Source of the DNA: Paracoccus sediminis
GTDB taxonomy: Bacteria; Pseudomonadota; Alphaproteobacteria; Rhodobacterales; Rhodobacteraceae
DNA length: 64,000 nt
Assembly (NCBI RefSeq): GCF_900188295.1
Contig: NZ_FZNM01000006.1
Location: forward strand, 124,001 to 188,000
Direction: 5' to 3'
Made by a program: the position numbers and the translations under genes. The notes below the pieces were generated by a model. It searched no databases and had not been told where the DNA came from. It worked only from the letters and a program-made list of their open reading frames with translations. How positions within the stretch are numbered: the first letter of the stretch is position 1; every line of letters starts with the position of its first letter. This document shows positions 27,198 to 37,251 of this stretch, piece after piece.

Positions 27198-30100
27198 ATG
27201 GTTACGTATATCCGGTCCGACCTGGACTTCATTCTCGAACAGATCAAGATCGCCGAAGAACATTCGGACTATCTTGCAGGAGTGCCAGGCGCGCGCCCGC
27301 TGTTCGGTCCGAACGGCATGATTCCGGCCAACAATATCAGTTGGGGGCTGAGAACGGTGGACGGCACCTATAACAACCTGATCCCCGGACGGACCGACTG
27401 GGGTTCGGCCGACCAGCCGTTTCCCACCCTGCTTGACCCGGACTATCGGGACACTTCCGAAACTTTTGATCCGGATGGCCCCGGCGGCCCGGCGCCCGCG
27501 ATGGGATCGCCCAACTACAACCCGTCGAACGACCCCAGTTCAGTCGTGGTCGATTCGGCGCCACGCGTCATCTCGAACCTGATCGTCGACATGGCGCCCA
27601 CCAACCCGGCCGCGGTGGAAAAGGCGCTCGACCTTGCAGGGATCGAAGGTCAGGCCAAGGCGGACGCCATCGCGGCCATCGCAACCGCCGTGGAATCCTA
27701 TAGGGCCGGGGGTTCTCTGGCGGACCTGCAGGCGGCTGTCACCGCGCAGGGACTCGAGATGGCCGGCGAAAGCCTGGTCATGCGGAACGTCGCGCCCGAC
27801 GAGGGGCTGTCGGCCCCGTTCAACTCGTGGTTCACGCTGTTCGGACAGTTTTTCGACCATGGGCTTGACCTCGTTGCCAAGGGGCAGAGCGGCACCGTCT
27901 TTATTCCGCTGAAACCGGACGATCCGCTTTACAGCACGGAACCCGGCGCGCCCAACTTCATGGTGCTGACGCGGGCGACCGTTGACGAACAGGGTCGGGC
28001 CACGAATCTCACCACGCCTTTTGTGGACCAGAACCAGACCTACACCTCGCATCCGTCCCACCAGGTCTTCCTGCGCGAATATGTCATGACCGCCAACGGG
28101 CCGGTCGCGACCGGCAAGGCGCTCGACGGCGCGGCCGGCGGGCTGCCGACCTGGGCCGAGGTCAAGGCGCAGGCGGCAAACCTGCTCGGCATCGATCTTG
28201 ATGACGTTCATGTCGGGAACCTGCCGCTGCTCGCGACCGATCCCTATGGGAATTTCATCCCCGACCCCGAAACGGGCTACCCGCAGGTCGTGATGGTGGG
28301 TGGCGGGCTGGCCTCTGGCACGTCCTCCGACCCGCTGACCATCGTGACCTATGGCGCGACGCCCGGCGACGTGACGCACCTTGCCGAGCGCACCGGCCAC
28401 GCCTTCCTTGACGACATCGCCCATACCGCCGTTCCGGCCGGTCTGGAAGACGGCGACATCACGATCGGCCTGGACAATGGCGACGGCTCCCAGACCGACG
28501 GCAACTACGACAACGAGCTTCTCGACGCGCACTTCATCACCGGCGACGGGCGCGGCAACGAGAATATCGGCCTGACCGCGGTGCACACCGTGTTCCACGC
28601 CGAGCATAACCGGCTGGTGGAGCTCACCAAGGAGACTGTGCTGGCCGAGAACGACCTCGCCTTCCTGAACGAATGGCTCCGCGTGGACGTCGGCGCCGTG
28701 CCGACCACGCCCAGCGACATCGCCGCGTTGCAATGGGACGGAGAGCGGTTGTTCCAGGCCGCGAAGTTCGGAACCGAGATGCAGTACCAGCACCTTGTGT
28801 TCGAGGAATTCGCGCGGAAAATACAGCCGAACATCGACGTTTTTCTGGTTCCGCAAGGATACGATGCGACAATAGACCCGTCGATCGTCGCCGAATTTGC
28901 GCATGTGGTCTACCGCTTCGGCCATTCGATGCTGACCGAAACGATCGACCGGTTCGACGCGGACTTCAACGCCGACCCCATCGGCCTGATCCAGGGTTTC
29001 CTGAACCCGGTCGAGTTTCTCAACGGCGGCACCGTCGAGGAAGCGGTCGGCTCGATCGTCCGGGGCATGACGCGCCAGGCCGGCAACGAGATCGACGAAT
29101 TCGTCACCGGCGCGCTGCGCAACAACCTGCTTGGCCTGCCGCTCGACCTTGCGACCATCAACCTGGCGCGGGGCCGTGACACGGGCGTGCCCTCGCTGAA
29201 CGCGGCGCGGCGCGAGTTCTACGAGGTGACCAACAACAACTCGGAATTGGAACCCTACGAAAGCTGGATCGACTTCGCCGACGGCATCAAGAATCCGGCC
29301 TCGATCGTCAACTTCATCGCCTCTTACGGCACCCACACGCTGATTACCTCGCAGACCACGCTGGAGACCAGGCGGGACGCGGCGCTGACCATCATCACCG
29401 GCGTATCGGTCGGCGGCCTGGAGGTTCCGGCGGACGCCGAGGCCTTCCTCAATGGCACAGGTGGCTTCGCGGGCGATCTCGGCGGCCTCGAGAACGTCGA
29501 CCTCTGGATCGGAGGTCTGGCCGAGAAGAACCTGCCGTTCGGCGGCATGCTCGGCTCGACCTTCAACTTCGTCTTCGAAGTCCAGATGGAGAAGCTTCAG
29601 AACGCCGACCGCTTCTACTATCTCCAGCGGCTCGACGGCTTGCACCTGTTCGGCGAGATGGAGGCCAATTCGTTCGCAGCGATGATTATGCGCAACAGCG
29701 ACGCCATTCATCTGCCGTCGGACGTGTTCTCCACCCCTGGCCTGATCCTGGAGGTCAATCAGGATCGTCAGTACAACGTCATCGACGGGGTTGGGACCAA
29801 TGACGATCCGGTGGGCGGAACCATCCTGAACCCGCTGGTGGACCGCGACAACAACGCCACTCCGGGCGCAGATACTAACTACCTGCGCTATACGGGCGGC
29901 AATCATGTGGTTCTGGGCGGCACCGACGCGAACGACACCCTGATCGGCAGCATCGGCGACGATACGTTCCACGGCGATGGCGGACGAGACCGGATCGAAG
30001 GCGGCGCCGGCAACGACATCATCAACGGCGGTGACGGAGACGACATCATCACCGACCTCGGCGGCGACGACAACATCAAGGGCGGCGACGGAAACGATGC

Positions 30101-32684
30101 TGTCAATGCGGGCCAGGGCCTGAACCTCGTGCTTGGCGGGGCGGGCAACGACTTCATCATGGCCGGCTCGGACGGCGGGTCCGAGGTGTTCGGCGGAACC
30201 GGGAACGACTTCATCCTGGGCACCAGGACAACCGAACGGATCCTCGGCAACGAGGGTCACGACTGGATCGAGGAAGGCACCTTCGACGGCGCGCCGGGCG
30301 ACAATTTCGACGAGATCTTCGCCCGCGACATGGTCATCGGCCACGACGTCTTCCTCGGCGACGGCAGCACCGACGAATTCATCGCCGAAGGCGGCGACGA
30401 CATCATGGTCGGCAGCGCCGGCATCAACAAGCTCGAGGGCATGTCCGGCTTTGACTGGGCCACCTACAAGGACAACCCCGAGGTTCTGATCGACGGCGAT
30501 CCGGTCACCGGTGTCAGGGCCGATTTGACCCTGGACGCCTTTGACGAGCAGCCGCTGCCGCCCCCATTGTCGGCGCTTGACCAGTATGGAAACGTCGAGG
30601 GTCTGTCCGGCTCGGCCTTCAACGACCGGCTCGACGGCTCCGAGGCGACGGCGGCCGACATCGCGGTGGGTGGCAACAATCCCAACGGCAGCAAATTGCT
30701 GGCCGAGAATATCGGTCTTATCGACGGCCTTGCCGGCCTGCTGGGCAACGGCGTTCTGAACGGTGACGGCGATTTCGACGGGGGCGACATCATCCTCGGC
30801 GGCGTTGGCAGCGACGTCATTACAGGGCGCGGCGGCAACGACATCATCGACGGCGACAAATGGCTGAACGTGCGCATCAGCGTTCGCGAGAACACCGATG
30901 GAACCGGGGCCGAGATCGGTTCGCATGACAGCATGAAGACGCTGGTGGCGGATGTCTTTTCGGGCGCCATCAATCCGGGCCAGTTGCGCATCGTGCGCGA
31001 GATCGTCGATGCCGACGGTACCGGCAGCCTGGATATCGCCAACTACCGCGGCAACAGGAACGAATACCAGATCACCTTCGGCCTTCCCGGTGGCGGCGTC
31101 AGGATCACCCATACCGATCCGGATCTTTTTGATGACGGAACCGACACGCTGTACAACATGGAGAAAGTCCGGTTCGCGGATGGCATAGAGGTGTTCCTGA
31201 ACAACCAGGATCCGGTTGGCGGGCCGCTGATCTCCGACACCACCCCGACCCAGGGATTCCTGTTGACGGCGGATCCGTCCGGCATACAGGATCCGAACGG
31301 CACCACGAATTCCACCTTCACCTACCAATGGTATCAAAGGGCCAATCCCGTGCTGCCATGGGTGGCGATCGCCGGGGCAACGTCGGTAAACTTCACGCCG
31401 ACGGCCGCACAGATCAACAGTGAATTGCAGGTGGTCGCGACCTTCACCGACGATCAGGGCACCGTCGAAAGCGTGGCCTCTGCGCCGACAGCGATCGTCG
31501 GGGCCAACTTCAACGGGACCGCGGCGAACAACACCTTCAACGGCACTGAAGGCGCCGACTTCATGCTGGGCAACGGCGGCAACGACAGCCTGGCTGGCAA
31601 TGGAGGCGATGACCACCTCGACGGCGGCTTGGGAAGTGACAGCCTCGATGGTGGCGACGGCATGGACACCTTGATCGGCGGTGCCAACGGCGGCCTGGAC
31701 ACGCTGCGGGGCGGCGCCGGTGACGACAATCTCGATGGCGGCGGTGGCGCAGACGTCATGGACGGCGGAATCGGCGCCGACATCATGGCCGGCGGCGCTG
31801 CCAACGATACCTACACGGTTGACGACAGTGGCGACGTGGTGACCGAGCTTGCCGGCGGGGGCACGATCGACGTGGTCAACACCACGCTCAACACCTATGC
31901 CCTGCCCAACCAGGTCGAACGGGTGTTCTTCACCGGAACCGGCACCTTCACGGGCACCGGCAACGCGCTGAACAACTGGCTCACCGGCGGTGAGCTGGAC
32001 GACATCCTCGACGGCGCCGGCGGCAACGACCGGATGGTTGGACTTGCTGGCAACGACACGTACCACGTCAACAGCGCGACCGACACGACCGTGGAGGCGG
32101 TCGACGGGGGTACCGACACCGTTCTCGCTACGGTGACCGACACCATGAACGCCAACATCGAGAACCTGATCCTTGTCGAGGGCGCAGGCAACATCGGCGG
32201 CACCGGCAACGTCCTTGCGAACTTGATGACCGGCAACACCGGCAACAACTCGTTGAACGGGGGCGGCGGCGGCGATACGGTCAACGGCGGCGACGGCAAC
32301 GACACCCTCAACGGGGCCGACGGCAACGACACGCTGAACGGCGGCGCGGGTGTCGACACGGTGAATGGCGGCGCCGGCAATGACATGCTTACGGGCGGCA
32401 TCGGAAACGATCTGCTGAACGGTGGGATTGGTTTGGACACCTTTGTGTTTGCGCCGGGCTTTGGCGACGACGACATCTCGGGCTTCGACGCCAACCCAAC
32501 GGGTGGCCAGGACGTGATTGACCTGACTGCCTTCAACATGCTCGCAAGTGTGGTGGTCACGGACGAGGGCACGTTCACCCGGATCACGGTCGACGAGGGC
32601 CCCGGCGGCGACGTCCATACGATCGACCTGCTGGGCATCGGAAACGCGACCACCGTGACGATCGGAGCCGACATCTTCATCTAG
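27198..32684 (+). CDS. Animal-type heme peroxidase with RTX calcium-binding repeats (type I secreted)
   Basis: A protein of 1828 residues; ATG at 27198 follows GGTGGAGG, while an upstream in-frame extension lacks a ribosome site. The heme peroxidase domain covers about residues 30-880. By position against myeloperoxidase: Asp220-His221 ([11 protein letters not shown]) are the distal ester-forming Asp and distal His, Arg452 and Glu455 ([11 protein letters not shown]) the catalytic Arg and second heme-ester Glu, and His576 (YRFGHS) the proximal ligand. The methionine that forms the sulfonium link in myeloperoxidase is Asn here. Two RTX blocks (~907-1024 and ~1448-1748) flank a segment with an Ig-like domain (~1343-1434). 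The hydrophobic C-terminus without a signal peptide fits type I secretion. No ABC/MFP secretion genes lie nearby. Likely an extracellular peroxidase or haloperoxidase. Confidence 0.9.
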   Translation: MVTYIRSDLDFILEQIKIAEEHSDYLAGVPGARPLFGPNGMIPANNISWGLRTVDGTYNNLIPGRTDWGSADQPFPTLLDPDYRDTSETFDPDGPGGPAPAMGSPNYNPSNDPSSVVVDSAPRVISNLIVDMAPTNPAAVEKALDLAGIEGQAKADAIAAIATAVESYRAGGSLADLQAAVTAQGLEMAGESLVMRNVAPDEGLSAPFNSWFTLFGQFFDHGLDLVAKGQSGTVFIPLKPDDPLYSTEPGAPNFMVLTRATVDEQGRATNLTTPFVDQNQTYTSHPSHQVFLREYVMTANGPVATGKALDGAAGGLPTWAEVKAQAANLLGIDLDDVHVGNLPLLATDPYGNFIPDPETGYPQVVMVGGGLASGTSSDPLTIVTYGATPGDVTHLAERTGHAFLDDIAHTAVPAGLEDGDITIGLDNGDGSQTDGNYDNELLDAHFITGDGRGNENIGLTAVHTVFHAEHNRLVELTKETVLAENDLAFLNEWLRVDVGAVPTTPSDIAALQWDGERLFQAAKFGTEMQYQHLVFEEFARKIQPNIDVFLVPQGYDATIDPSIVAEFAHVVYRFGHSMLTETIDRFDADFNADPIGLIQGFLNPVEFLNGGTVEEAVGSIVRGMTRQAGNEIDEFVTGALRNNLLGLPLDLATINLARGRDTGVPSLNAARREFYEVTNNNSELEPYESWIDFADGIKNPASIVNFIASYGTHTLITSQTTLETRRDAALTIITGVSVGGLEVPADAEAFLNGTGGFAGDLGGLENVDLWIGGLAEKNLPFGGMLGSTFNFVFEVQMEKLQNADRFYYLQRLDGLHLFGEMEANSFAAMIMRNSDAIHLPSDVFSTPGLILEVNQDRQYNVIDGVGTNDDPVGGTILNPLVDRDNNATPGADTNYLRYTGGNHVVLGGTDANDTLIGSIGDDTFHGDGGRDRIEGGAGNDIINGGDGDDIITDLGGDDNIKGGDGNDAVNAGQGLNLVLGGAGNDFIMAGSDGGSEVFGGTGNDFILGTRTTERILGNEGHDWIEEGTFDGAPGDNFDEIFARDMVIGHDVFLGDGSTDEFIAEGGDDIMVGSAGINKLEGMSGFDWATYKDNPEVLIDGDPVTGVRADLTLDAFDEQPLPPPLSALDQYGNVEGLSGSAFNDRLDGSEATAADIAVGGNNPNGSKLLAENIGLIDGLAGLLGNGVLNGDGDFDGGDIILGGVGSDVITGRGGNDIIDGDKWLNVRISVRENTDGTGAEIGSHDSMKTLVADVFSGAINPGQLRIVREIVDADGTGSLDIANYRGNRNEYQITFGLPGGGVRITHTDPDLFDDGTDTLYNMEKVRFADGIEVFLNNQDPVGGPLISDTTPTQGFLLTADPSGIQDPNGTTNSTFTYQWYQRANPVLPWVAIAGATSVNFTPTAAQINSELQVVATFTDDQGTVESVASAPTAIVGANFNGTAANNTFNGTEGADFMLGNGGNDSLAGNGGDDHLDGGLGSDSLDGGDGMDTLIGGANGGLDTLRGGAGDDNLDGGGGADVMDGGIGADIMAGGAANDTYTVDDSGDVVTELAGGGTIDVVNTTLNTYALPNQVERVFFTGTGTFTGTGNALNNWLTGGELDDILDGAGGNDRMVGLAGNDTYHVNSATDTTVEAVDGGTDTVLATVTDTMNANIENLILVEGAGNIGGTGNVLANLMTGNTGNNSLNGGGGGDTVNGGDGNDTLNGADGNDTLNGGAGVDTVNGGAGNDMLTGGIGNDLLNGGIGLDTFVFAPGFGDDDISGFDANPTGGQDVIDLTAFNMLASVVVTDEGTFTRITVDEGPGGDVHTIDLLGIGNATTVTIGADIFI
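29917..30270 (+). repeat. RTX nonapeptide block 1 in the peroxidase gene
   Basis: Tandem GGxGxDxxx-type repeats (for example [27 protein letters not shown]), coding for a calcium-binding beta-roll. The repetition is at protein level and degenerate in DNA. Confidence 0.85.
31540..32440 (+). repeat. RTX nonapeptide block 2 in the peroxidase gene
   Basis: A longer array ([45 protein letters not shown]), interrupted by two 60-80 residue non-RTX segments, just before the secretion-signal region. At DNA level GGCGGC and GGCAAC triplets recur, so assembly or recombination errors are possible here. Confidence 0.85.
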
Positions 32685-32805
32685 AGGTCGGCTGACACTG
32701 GGGCCGGAATCTGCCAAGCCATGTGCCTGCGTTGATGGCACTGAAAAACGTCGACACCTGGCTGTCTGATCCCGGCCCCTCATGAACCGCCTGATCCACG
32801 AGATG

Positions 32806-33258
32806 TCACCCCTGCCCGCCGAGGCCGGCGCGCAGGCCGAGGCCCATCTCCATGCGGGTCAGGCCGCGCGTCACCTCGGCGCCCAGGCCGCCCGCGCCGA
32901 CCAGGCCCGCCAGCACGACCATGGCCAGCGACAGCAGGATGCACTGGTTCAGGCCGACCAGCAGCGTGGGCCTGGCGGCGGGCAGCTCGATCCTCCACAG
33001 GATCGTGCGGGGCGTCGCGCCGATGGCCTGGCCCAGTTCCCTGAGGTCAGCGGGCACGCCCTTGAAGGCCAGCTTGGTCAGGCGCAGCATCGGCGGGATG
33101 GCATAGACGATGGTGGCGATGATCGCGGGGACGCGCCCCAGGGAAAAGATCATCACCGCCGGGATCAGATAGACCCAAGGCGGCACGGTCTGCATCACGT
33201 CCAGCACGGGGCGCAAGGCGGCCTCGACCCGCGCGCGGCGGGCGGCCAGGATGCCCAA
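32806..33258 (-). pseudogene. Relic of a glycine betaine/proline-type ABC permease (ProW-like)
   Basis: Reverse-strand product of about 150 residues, homologous only to the middle of ProW/OpuAB permeases. It holds the core PVLDVMQTVPPWVYLIPAV, the EAA-loop region DLRELGQAIGATPRTILWRI and LVGLNQCILLSLAMVVLAGL. The N-terminal helices are replaced by unrelated sequence before residue LGILAARR, and the C-terminus stops in MGLGLRAGLGGQG where intact family members continue into a last helix. No ATPase or binding protein is nearby. Both ends missing and no partner genes make it a decayed fragment, not a working transporter. Confidence 0.75.
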
Positions 33259-33432
33259 GGGAAAGGCGGCGGGCCGCGGACCCAGGTCGGCATACCAACC
33301 GGAACGGCTTGGCTCCATGTGGACAGGCATGATGTTCATCGCGGAACCGATATGGTTGTCATGTCCCGAGGGATACATCGGCACCGCGCCCAGGCGTGAG
33401 AGTGCAAATTCGCGATCCAGTATAGAATGAAC

Positions 33433-33845
33433 TTATGGATCGCCGATCTTCGGACAGGCCAGCAGCCCGACCCGCCGCGCGGCTTGCAGCGCCATCCGAA
33501 AGCGGGCGGTGCCCGAACTGGTGGTGGGTTTGATCCTCGTCAGGGCTGGATCAGCCGCAGGCGATGGACCAGGGTCTGCCAATGGATGCCCAGATCAGCC
33601 GCCGTCGCCTTCCAACCGCTGTCATTGCGCGAGAAAATGTCGGGCGTTCTCGCCAACGACAGCGTGTTGGCGCCATCATGGTTTATCAGCGAACCCAGAG
33701 AGCGAGCCGTCAGGCCACGCGCTTCGGCCACGGTACGCGACGCCAGGATAGATGCCGACCCGGCTGTGTCGTAACGATGAATCTCTTGCCCCGTTTCGCA
33801 CTCAAGGCCTTGGACCACTCGCGCTTTCCGCATGTTTTCTGCCAT
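33433..33845 (-). pseudogene. Relic of a PucR-like regulator (C-terminal HTH region)
   Basis: The reverse strand encodes WKATAADLGIHWQTLVHRLRLI, the pattern of the PucR-family C-terminal helix-turn-helix (W-x-x-T-A-x-x-L-x-x-H-x-x-T-L-x-x-R-L). The frame stops straight after at 33540, but the likely continuation, TARFRMALQAARRVGLLA, carries on in another frame to a stop at 33433. A frameshift and the loss of the upstream part mark it as decayed. PucR regulators often control purine or amine catabolism, but no function can be claimed for this fragment. Confidence 0.5.
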
Positions 33846-34408
33846 GCCTCGTGCTGTTGTCGCCGGATTGCTGACCCCTTGCGACAGGATTTCCTAAAGG
33901 GGGAACTCGTCCTGACTGACAATGCGGTAGGACACCGAATGCAAGGGCTATTGTCGGTGCGGGCTTTGCCGGACCACGGACCGCCCATTACGTGCCAAGA
34001 GGTTGACCATGTCAGCTTTGGCATTTCAGGCCGCAACGGCGGCCAGGCCTCGGCCATCTTGCCGATTCCGCTGCATCAGATGGCGAAGCTTTCCTCTCAT
34101 ACCGATGCTCTGGGCTTGCAAAGGGCGACGAACGATAACCGTGGACCAGATCGGTTGCCTACTGACCGCCGAGAGGGCGTCGAGGCGGATCCGGCGGATG
34201 TGCCGCCGCCACCCCATGAAGTTGCACCATTTCGGCAAGAACATGTTTCGCATCGGCCGGCCCTTGCCGGAGGATCATACCAAATCGCATTGAGGAAAAC
34301 CGCTTTCAGAAAAGACAGTCGAGGTTCTTCTGACTGTTGCGCGATTTTGATACGATGTGTGTTGACAGGTGCTGACGTGGATAACGGACCTTATAGAAGA
34401 CGCGGGAC
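33846..34408. other. Decayed intergenic stretch without recognisable genes
   Basis: About 560 bases between the PucR-like relic and the vapB relic. Short frames exist on both strands but none shows family motifs, ribosome sites or coding-like composition. TTGACA at 34360 sits about 50 bases upstream of the vapB relic and may be the remnant of its promoter. Confidence 0.45.
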
Positions 34409-34655
34409 ATGCCAGCCCAGCGGGTGCGGATTATCGAAAGCTGCAAGTTCGTCATTCCCGCCCCATGGACGCGAAATGAGCATTGTGGCCGGCGACACGG
34501 TGCTGGTCGATATCGAGGGCGGTGAAATGCAGATGCGCTCGCTTTCCCAAATGGTTGCCCGCGCGCAACCCATCCTGCGGCGCCATGTGCCGGACGACAT
34601 ATCCTTGGCGGACAAGCTGATCGCCCACCGCCGCCGCGAGGAGGAGCCCGGATAA
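34409..34655 (+). pseudogene. Frameshifted VapB-type (AbrB/MazE-fold) antitoxin
   Basis: An ATG at 34409 opens MPAQRVRIIESCKFVIPA, the first half of an AbrB-fold swapped hairpin (usual form GKLVIPA). The frame is then lost. A second frame carries the rest, from IVAGDTVLVDIEGGEM to a C-terminal toxin-binding tail RRHVPDDISLADKLIAHRRR ending at 34655. The junction lies around 34462-34478 and needs a net loss of two bases relative to family members. A normal product would be about 82 residues. It is directly followed by vapC remains, so this was a vapBC operon. An independent start at 34476 would give only the tail and lacks a ribosome site. Confidence 0.7.
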
Positions 34656-34659
34656 GGCC

Positions 34660-34924
34660 GTGGTCTTGGATCCTGTGTCCTGAATGGCAACTCGTCCAGC
34701 AGCTCGTTGGAAATCGTCATCGTACTTGCTCCTCTCAGGAAGCATGGACCCAGTCAGCCATACACAGAAGACCTGACACTCTCCCTTCGGGCTATTGCGT
34801 GGGGATGGGGCATGCCTTGCCTTGGCGGTTGAACTTGGCATGCCTACCCTGACCGCGGACCAGGCCTGGGCTGGTCATCGACGTACAGGTCGAACTGTTC
34901 CGGATCTTACAGCCAGCAACATGA
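34660..34924 (+). pseudogene. Relic of a VapC-type PIN-domain toxin
   Basis: A GTG at 34660, four bases after the antitoxin stop, begins VVLDPVS and then stops; VapC proteins begin (M)VVLDASAL, where the aspartate is the first metal ligand. From about 34801 a different frame gives GDGACLALAVELGMPTLTAD, the C-terminal PIN motif (GDRACLALA-LG-PVLTAD). After AWAG the ending DVQVELFRI lies in a third frame, to a stop at 34922. The middle, about 70 residues with the second acidic ligand, is missing or unrecognisable. One deletion and at least two frame changes make it dead as a ribonuclease. Confidence 0.65.
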
Positions 34925-35000
34925 GGCTGCTGTCTTGCGCTGCTGACCCTGTGTCGGCCAGATGCGGATTGCTAGGATCATCGTGCAGGAAGCGCACATC

Positions 35001-35783
35001 CTATTCTGAAAGCTCCATCAAGGCAGCGTTTGCGGCGGCCGCGACCGCGACGACCAATGGAACATCGAAGCGCGACTGGATGCGTGTTGCCGGCGCCGAC
35101 AAGGGACCGCCGCCCATGATGACGGCTTCTGCCCCGTCCTCCCGCACCGCCTGCTCCACCGCTTCCGCCAAGGCCGCATCAAGCTGGTCGGGCTTCTCGA
35201 CAAGTTTCTTTGGATCGCCGGGCGTGACGCGGACGCCCTTGAACTGCTTTCCATAACCGAGTTCCTCGGCTTTGGACCGAAAGGACTCGATGAGCGCGGG
35301 ATCGGGGGTAATTGTCACGATGGCAAAGGAACGGCCGTTTCGGGCCGCTTCATGAAAAGCCTGTTCGCCGATGCCCACCACGACGGTGTCGGGCAGCGCG
35401 TCGCGCAGTTCGGCAAGACCGGGATCGCTGAACGCGGAAACGATAAGGGCTGCGACGCCCTCCTCGGCAGCGGCCTGCCGACCGATCTCGACAACGCCGG
35501 TGGCGGCCTGAACCATGTCTTCGGGGGTGGTCAGAAGCGGAGGAGCATTGTGGTTGGTTCGCCCGAGGATCCGGACACGGTTGCCAGCGGCTTGTTGCGC
35601 AAGGGCCGTCATGCTTTCGGTGGCGGCAGCGTTGGAATTGGGATTAATCAGGATGATGGTCGGGCTGTCCGCGGAAAGCGCGGTCTCTGCTGCGGAACTT
35701 CCTGCAAGGCAGAACACTGCGACGGCGGCAGACGCGATGCAGCGGGATAGGGCGGACGCAAGAAAGCGGCATGTCCGAAACAT
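35001..35783 (-). CDS. Asp/Glu/hydantoin racemase family protein with signal peptide
   Basis: A protein of 260 residues. ATG at 35783 has AAGGATC upstream and opens a signal peptide (FLASALSRCIASAAVAVFCL, cleavage near SAAE). The mature part has the racemase family layout: PTIILINPNSNAAATESMT, then the first catalytic-cysteine region, which here reads LIVSAFSDPGL with Ser/Ala instead of the expected Cys, and the second, AVIMGGGPLSAPA, where Cys is replaced by Gly. Both catalytic cysteines seem absent. It is therefore probably a secreted ligand-binding or non-racemising relative. It is the last gene of the permease/racemase operon. Confidence 0.75.
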   Translation of the reverse strand: MFRTCRFLASALSRCIASAAVAVFCLAGSSAAETALSADSPTIILINPNSNAAATESMTALAQQAAGNRVRILGRTNHNAPPLLTTPEDMVQAATGVVEIGRQAAAEEGVAALIVSAFSDPGLAELRDALPDTVVVGIGEQAFHEAARNGRSFAIVTITPDPALIESFRSKAEELGYGKQFKGVRVTPGDPKKLVEKPDQLDAALAEAVEQAVREDGAEAVIMGGGPLSAPATRIQSRFDVPLVVAVAAAANAALMELSE

Positions 35784-35860
35784 GGGCTTGATCCTTGTGA
35801 AAGCGGAGGGAAAAGGTGATTGCCCGGCCCCGTGCGAAAGGCCGGGCATCTGATCCTGCA

Positions 35861-37219
35861 TCAGTTCGACAAGAACCGCCGTGCCGAGGGCATGGTCTTC
35901 ATCAGGAGGTAATAGCTCAGCCCTGCGGGGATCAGGCTGGCATACCACGATATACCCGAAAAGATCAGCGCGAAGACAATCCCGATTGCCGTTGCAAGGA
36001 TCGCGGCCCAGTTCACCCCTTTATAGGGTCCGTCTTCGTCATAAAGCAGATCCAGGTTCAGCTGGCGCTTGCGCAGGACATAGTAGTCCACCACCAGCAC
36101 CGCAAAGATCGGTCCCAGGAAGGCCGAATAGGTCTGGATGAACAGGTTGAGTCCGGCAGCGGATTCGTCCTTGACCAACTCCCACGGGAAGGTCGCGAAC
36201 GCCAAAAGCCCCACCAGCACCGCCGAAATCTTGAAGTTCAGCTTGAAGATATCCATCAGCGCATAGGCGGGCGGGATCACGTTGTTCAGGACGTTGGTCG
36301 TCACCTGCGCGAACACGATGAACAGCAGCGTGATAATCAAAAGGATCTTGTTGTCCACCGCGCTCGAGAAGACCTTGATCGGATCGACCTCTCCCGTGGC
36401 ACTGGACACCATCAGTCCGATCAGGCCCATGAACAACGTCGCCGGCAGGATCGAATTGGCATAGATCACCACCTGGCGCAGCGGCGAGACGCTTTCCTTC
36501 AGTTCCCGCGAATAGTCCGACACGTTCAGCATCATGGTGCTGTAGACGCCCAGAAACAGCATCGTGGCGCCCCAGAACGGGGCGCCCCAGGTGCCCTCGG
36601 CTTGCAGCAGATTGGTAGAAATGGCATCGCCGTATTTGTTGATGACGCTGACGAACATATAGATCAGCGCCCCGATGATGAAGATCGAACCGATGTTCTC
36701 CAGCCATTTGATGCCGCTGAAGCCCAGCACCGACAGTCCGATCTGCAGGAACTGGAAGGCGATAAACCAGAAGACGATGTTGTCGAATCCGAACAGCGTC
36801 ACCGACACAAGGTTCAGCGCCCCGGCCCCGATCCAGCTTTGAAAGCCGAACCAGACGATCGCTGGAACCGACCGGACCAGGGCCGGCAGGCGCGTGCCGG
36901 CAAAGCCAAACGACGACCGCGCCTGCACCATGAACGGGATGCCGTATTTGTGGCCTGCGGCGCCATTGATCGCCAGGGCAACCCCGATCACGGTGCAACC
37001 GATGGCAATGGCAAGGAACACCTGCAAAAGATTCAGCGTCCCCGCCAGGCCCGAACCGACGGTAAACGTCCCGATGGACACGCAGCCACCCAGCCAGGCA
37101 AACAGATAAGACCAAGGATCCATGATCCGATGGCGTTGGGGGGCAAGCGTTTCCTCGCCCACCTTCTTGTGATCGGGCTCGATGCTCTGGCTGCCGGCCA
37201 GGCTTTCTGTCGACGACAT
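35861..37219 (-). CDS. NCS1 family permease (hydantoin/allantoin/cytosine type)
   Basis: A protein of 452 residues with about 12 transmembrane helices. ATG at 37219 is preceded by GGAGG. NCS1 signatures: the cytosolic QRHRIMDPWSYLFAWLGGC before helix 1, GAAGHKYGIPFMVQARSSFG, and the helix 3-4 region PAIVWFGFQSWIGAGA. These match Mhp1-like 5-hydantoin and allantoin transporters, which are sodium- or proton-coupled importers. Flanked by two racemase-family genes and divergent from a GntR regulator, it most likely imports a hydantoin, allantoin or related heterocycle. The order is racemase, permease, periplasmic racemase-like protein on the reverse strand. Confidence 0.9.
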   Translation of the reverse strand: MSSTESLAGSQSIEPDHKKVGEETLAPQRHRIMDPWSYLFAWLGGCVSIGTFTVGSGLAGTLNLLQVFLAIAIGCTVIGVALAINGAAGHKYGIPFMVQARSSFGFAGTRLPALVRSVPAIVWFGFQSWIGAGALNLVSVTLFGFDNIVFWFIAFQFLQIGLSVLGFSGIKWLENIGSIFIIGALIYMFVSVINKYGDAISTNLLQAEGTWGAPFWGATMLFLGVYSTMMLNVSDYSRELKESVSPLRQVVIYANSILPATLFMGLIGLMVSSATGEVDPIKVFSSAVDNKILLIITLLFIVFAQVTTNVLNNVIPPAYALMDIFKLNFKISAVLVGLLAFATFPWELVKDESAAGLNLFIQTYSAFLGPIFAVLVVDYYVLRKRQLNLDLLYDEDGPYKGVNWAAILATAIGIVFALIFSGISWYASLIPAGLSYYLLMKTMPSARRFLSN

Positions 37220-37251
37220 CTTTTCATCCTCCCCTGTTGTGAGATTGTGGC

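Noticed and set aside
29917-32440. Repetitive DNA that could suggest a CRISPR or minisatellite
   Set aside because: Repetition follows RTX nonapeptide codons, with no constant spacer, no cas genes and a continuous reading frame.
27540-32783. Antisense reading frame of about 1750 codons opposite the peroxidase gene
   Set aside because: An effect of the strong GC codon bias and RTX repeats on the other strand; no domain resemblance, no ribosome site, and the plus-strand peroxidase has clear motifs.
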